64,000 bases of DNA. Origin: Epiperipatus broadwayi. Lineage: Eukaryota; Onychophora; Udeonychophora; Euonychophora; Peripatidae. The notes beneath the pieces were generated by a model that was given only the letters and a program-made list of their open reading frames with translations, ran no database searches and had not been told where the DNA came from. The position numbers were made by a program, and so were the translations under genes. The stretch is taken from NCBI GenBank assembly GCA_028023455.1, contig JAQFVV010000030.1, forward strand, positions 8,768,876 through 8,832,875, in the 5' to 3' direction. Within the stretch, counting starts at the first letter, position 1, and the number at the start of each line of letters is the position of its first letter. This document shows positions 60,991 to 64,000 of this stretch, one piece after another.

Positions 60991-61569
60991 AAATAATTTA
61001 AAACCTATCACTTATTTCATACATAATATTTAAGAGAACTCTGAAGTTTACTATAAATGCCAATAAGAATTCATTATTTTCCTTGAAAAAAACCCAACCT
61101 ATCAATATGATTAATTTTGCTAATAATGTGAAATACTTCATTAATAAACTGATTAGCGTTCATGAGACAAATGCATAATCTAAATAAATTTGGATACTTA
61201 TATGTTAGATCTGCCATGAAATATCACACAGCACAAACAAATACATTTAATTAATAGTATATGTTAATGTTTGTATTTTTATTATATATTGTTTGCATTA
61301 CAAAGTCTGAATTTTTTTTCAAATAAAAAAAAAAGGCCAAAATATTGACATTTAATGTTAAATCTTTTTTCTTTTGATTAATGCAGTTTTGATAGTTTGG
61401 TTTCAAAAAAAATTGCAAATTTGATTATGAATCATCCTAGAAGTTACAATATGAAAAATACTAAAAGTTTTTAAATGCTTATGTGTTCAGATTCTAAGAA
61501 TAATAATTATTAAACTAAAATTTAAATTTTGTTAAAGATTTTTTTTTATCTTTCCGTTATCCCCGGACT

Positions 61570-63058
61570 AATAGTTATGTATATAATAATAAAGAACAAG
61601 TACCTCCTATACCTATTATATCTTCCGAATTGCCCAGAATTTTAAATGAAGTGACACATGCAATTAAATTTATGAAGAAAGGAAAGGCTATAGGTAATGA
61701 TGGAATTATAATTGATATATTAAAAGAAGCAGGAGAAGAAATATAATTTTTTTTTAGCAAAGTTATATACCAAAGGTCTAAATGATAAAGATGTACCAGA
61801 TGATTGGAAGAATGCAGTATTAATATTAATATTTAAAAATGGTAATAAAGAAAATATTAGAAAATACAGACCTATCAGCCTTTTATCAGTTTTATACAAA
61901 ATTTTTACCAAGAAAATTAAGAGAAAAAGCTGGATTTAAAAGTGGTTTTAGTTCAATAGATCATATCCAGGTATTGAGAGAAGTTATAGAAACGACAAAC
62001 AAATAAGTTGTCATTATGTTTTGGATTTGTAGATTATGAAAAGGCATTTGATTCTATAAACATTTCTTCAGTAATTAAAACATTGGATCATCAAGGTATA
62101 GATCCAGGATATTATCATATTTTAAAGAATATTTATAAAAAAGCAACAGCAACAATTAGATTACATAATGATACTAGGAAAGTCAACTTTGAGAAGAGTG
62201 TAAGACAGGGTGACTCCATATTTCCAAAACTTTTTACAGCAGTGCTGCAAGAAGTATTTTGTGGATTAAAATGGGAAGCTAAAGGAATGAAAATAAATGG
62301 AGATTATTTAAGTCATTTAGATTTTGCGGATGATGTAGTGGTTTTTGTCAATAATGCTTTAGAGCTGCAGAAAATGTTGCAGGAGTTATCAGATGAAAGT
62401 AGAAAATGTTAAAAAGACTAATGTTTTTAATGGATTTTCTCAAAATATGAAAATAAAGATTGATTATGATGAATTAAAAGAAGTTAATGGTTACAAATAC
62501 TTTGGTTAGATTATTAATACAGATGGAAACATAATGGATAAAATTAATCATAAAATTAAACTTGGAGTGCTTTTGGTAGAAATAACTTGATACTAAAAGG
62601 AAATATGCCTATATGGTTGAAAAAGGTTTTTAATAAATGTATTTTACCAGTTCTTATTCATGAATCTGAGACTTGGATAATTAACGGAAGAGCAATACAG
62701 AGACTTCAGACAACTCAAAGAAGTATGGGGAGATACATGTTGGGAGTAACAAGTGATTGACAATGCAATATAAGAGTAAGAGAACAAACAGGTGTTGTTG
62801 ATCTCATTAAAAAAATTACAAGACTGAAGTGGAGTTGGGCTGGACATATTGCTAGAAGAGATAGATAATAATAGATGGACAATTGAAATCTTAAACTGGA
62901 TTCCAAGAGAAAAGACCCAGAAAGGGACCACAAGTGAGACAGATGATTGAAATAAAAAAGTGTGCAGGGATGATGTGGGGAAGAGAAGCTAAAGATCGGA
63001 GATGGATTGAACTTGGAGACCCTCAGCCTGCAGTGGATTGATAATGGTTGATGATGAC
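61570..63058 (+). mobile_element. 5'-truncated RTE-type LINE, broken
   Basis: It starts within RT (VPPIPI ... FMKKGKAIGNDGI) and runs to a 3' end with TGATAATGGTTGATGATGA. It is related to the copy at 27690-29720 but keeps its 3' part. Several stops and frameshifts interrupt it. Truncation at the 5' end is usual for LINE insertions. Confidence 0.85.
61590..62990 (+). pseudogene. RTE reverse transcriptase and C-terminal region, interrupted
   Basis: In order: KGKAIGNDGIIIDILKEAGE, then DVPDDWKNAVLILIF and YRPISLL (61590-61900). A clean 134-codon frame follows (62008-62412) with YEKAFDSINISS (motif A), VRQGDSIFPKLF (motif B) and HLDFADDVVVFVNN (motif C, FADD). After that come broken pieces of the C-terminal region, including VNGYKYFG, RLQTTQRSMGRYMLG and EQTGVVDLI. 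Motif A's catalytic Asp and FADD are kept, but the frame is not continuous. Confidence 0.85.
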
Positions 63059-63867
63059 TCAAATTTGGGTCACTAAAATGGCATTAACATGATTCTTAGA
63101 AATAAATGATCTTTCATGTGAAATTTACAACTTATACATCTTAAGAATGTAAAGAAGGCATTAAAGTTTATTATGGTAGAATAAATTCTTTGAAGTGTCA
63201 ATTATTGCAAAATTCCCTAATGTTTTCATAAAATTTTATTACTTCAGCTTCTGTTGAGACAATAGATTTCATATATTTTGCACACATATATTCCTCTTTT
63301 TGTCCATATGATAAAAAAAAAAAGCCGCTAAAGCATTCCAGGATTTTTTTTAAGAAAAATAATTTCTCATATCAACTTATCTAAACATTATTTATCATTA
63401 TTCAAAATTATTCATTTCAAGTAATGTCTAAGTATGTTTTTTTCTTATGATCATCTAGATTAATAAAAAAAAAAAGGTCTTTAGCATTTACATTCATAAG
63501 ATAGCAGTGTAATGAACTCTGTTAAGGATTATGGATCATACTTTCAGCCAATTACTTCTGATACTCAAATCTCTTATAAACTCTCAAGCAACAAACTATT
63601 CACTTATTAATTTATCCAAAATGCATTATTAATATATGATAATTCTTCAGTTTAAACTCCAAATTTTACAGAATATACTTCAGCTATTATAGATATATCC
63701 ACATTAGTCTAAGGCTGCTTGCTACAGTGCCATTTTACATCAATCAAACTTGACAATATTTCTGATGAAGTCTTCTATATGTAAAGACAGTATATGACAA
63801 TTACATTAACCACTAATATCTGAAATGACCATCTATTATGCAACCACTATAAAGAACCATTACTTAC
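63059..63867. other. Non-coding DNA (intron)
   Basis: Nothing certain. A minus-strand frame at about 63198-63307 is discussed under rejected items. Confidence 0.4.
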
Positions 63868-63943
63868 ATTTTAGCTGACTAAATTCCAATTCCACTTCAG
63901 CTTCTTTATATGGACATGTCATGCATATATTTTTGATATATTC
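63868..63943 (-). CDS. Candidate exon near the window edge
   Basis: The 76-nt piece has, on the minus strand, an acceptor TTTTATAG and a strong donor AAAAT then GTAAGT. The only open frame reads EYIKNICMTCPYKEAEVELE, then FSQLK. It leaves one base, which does not join directly to the exon at 56997-57099 (it would make TAA), so another exon would have to lie between. I do not recognise a domain. Confidence 0.35.
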
Positions 63944-64000
63944 CTATAAAATTATCTATGCTAAACAAAGTTCAAATTTAATTCAAATCTTTTAATAATT

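Larger units (their letters stand above)
59845..61565. other. AT-rich non-coding DNA (intron)
   Basis: It holds a weak exon candidate (60224-60293), an AT microsatellite (about 60769-60785) and the repeat piece at 60850-60990. Confidence 0.45.

Noticed and set aside
63198-63307. Minus-strand frame with KYMKSIVSTEAEVIKFYE
   Set aside because: Its first residues faintly resemble the candidate exon at 63868-63943, suggesting an exon duplication. The splice sites are poor, and a stop forms at the needed junction.

Overview
This is a strongly AT-rich piece of an animal (metazoan) nuclear genome. It has no operons, ribosome binding sites or densely packed ORFs. It contains animal-type transposable elements (Penelope-like, RTE-type LINE, hAT, piggyBac, Tc1/mariner-like, solo LTRs) and short spliced exons separated by introns of tens of kilobases. 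An invertebrate with large introns is most likely; I cannot name the species. Most open frames over 60 codons are chance ORFs in AT-rich DNA.

Host gene: three exons on the minus strand (56997-57099, 24367-24440, 5517-5588) have good splice sites, compatible reading phases and a joined product that reads as the start of a PX (phosphoinositide-binding) domain. The window is therefore mostly intron of one minus-strand gene that runs off both ends or nearly so. Three weaker candidate exons lie upstream (57448-57467, 60224-60293, 63868-63943).

Layout: 0-0.4 kb, broken piggyBac transposase. 0.46-4.14 kb, a Penelope-like element (PLE) with RT and GIY-YIG domains, preceded in its own transcriptional direction by a 5'-truncated tandem copy. 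8.2-9.4 kb, a purine-rich strand holding the remains of a different GIY-YIG/PLE endonuclease. 10.3 kb, a near-perfect hairpin. 12.7-14.3 kb, less AT-rich retroelement-like DNA. 14.6 kb, an RTE tail. 14.9-15.7 kb, a Tc1/mariner-like element. 17 kb, a foldback element. 18.7, 21.2, 26, 27.4 and 38.4-39.6 kb, a family of short elements carrying hammerhead ribozymes. 27.7-29.8 kb, a degraded RTE LINE. 31.6-33.7 kb, a dead hAT transposase. 35.3-35.7 kb, a hAT MITE. 42.7, 47.3 and 60.9 kb, other hammerhead-like inverted repeats. 47.5-47.8 kb, a foldback MITE. 49.8-51.8 and 57.8-59.8 kb, two related 2-kb solo LTRs. 61.6-63.1 kb, a second RTE copy.

Most notable system: a non-autonomous hammerhead-ribozyme retroelement, similar in plan to PLE-associated ribozymes and animal retrozymes. 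Four insertions share the same 3' end and are flanked by target-site duplications of about 10-15 bp. Two carry direct terminal repeats (hammerhead plus about 145 bp) around a short non-coding core, with a head-to-head inverted 5' piece. One hammerhead (27411-27452) has every core residue intact. At least three other hammerhead-like families occur in the same window.
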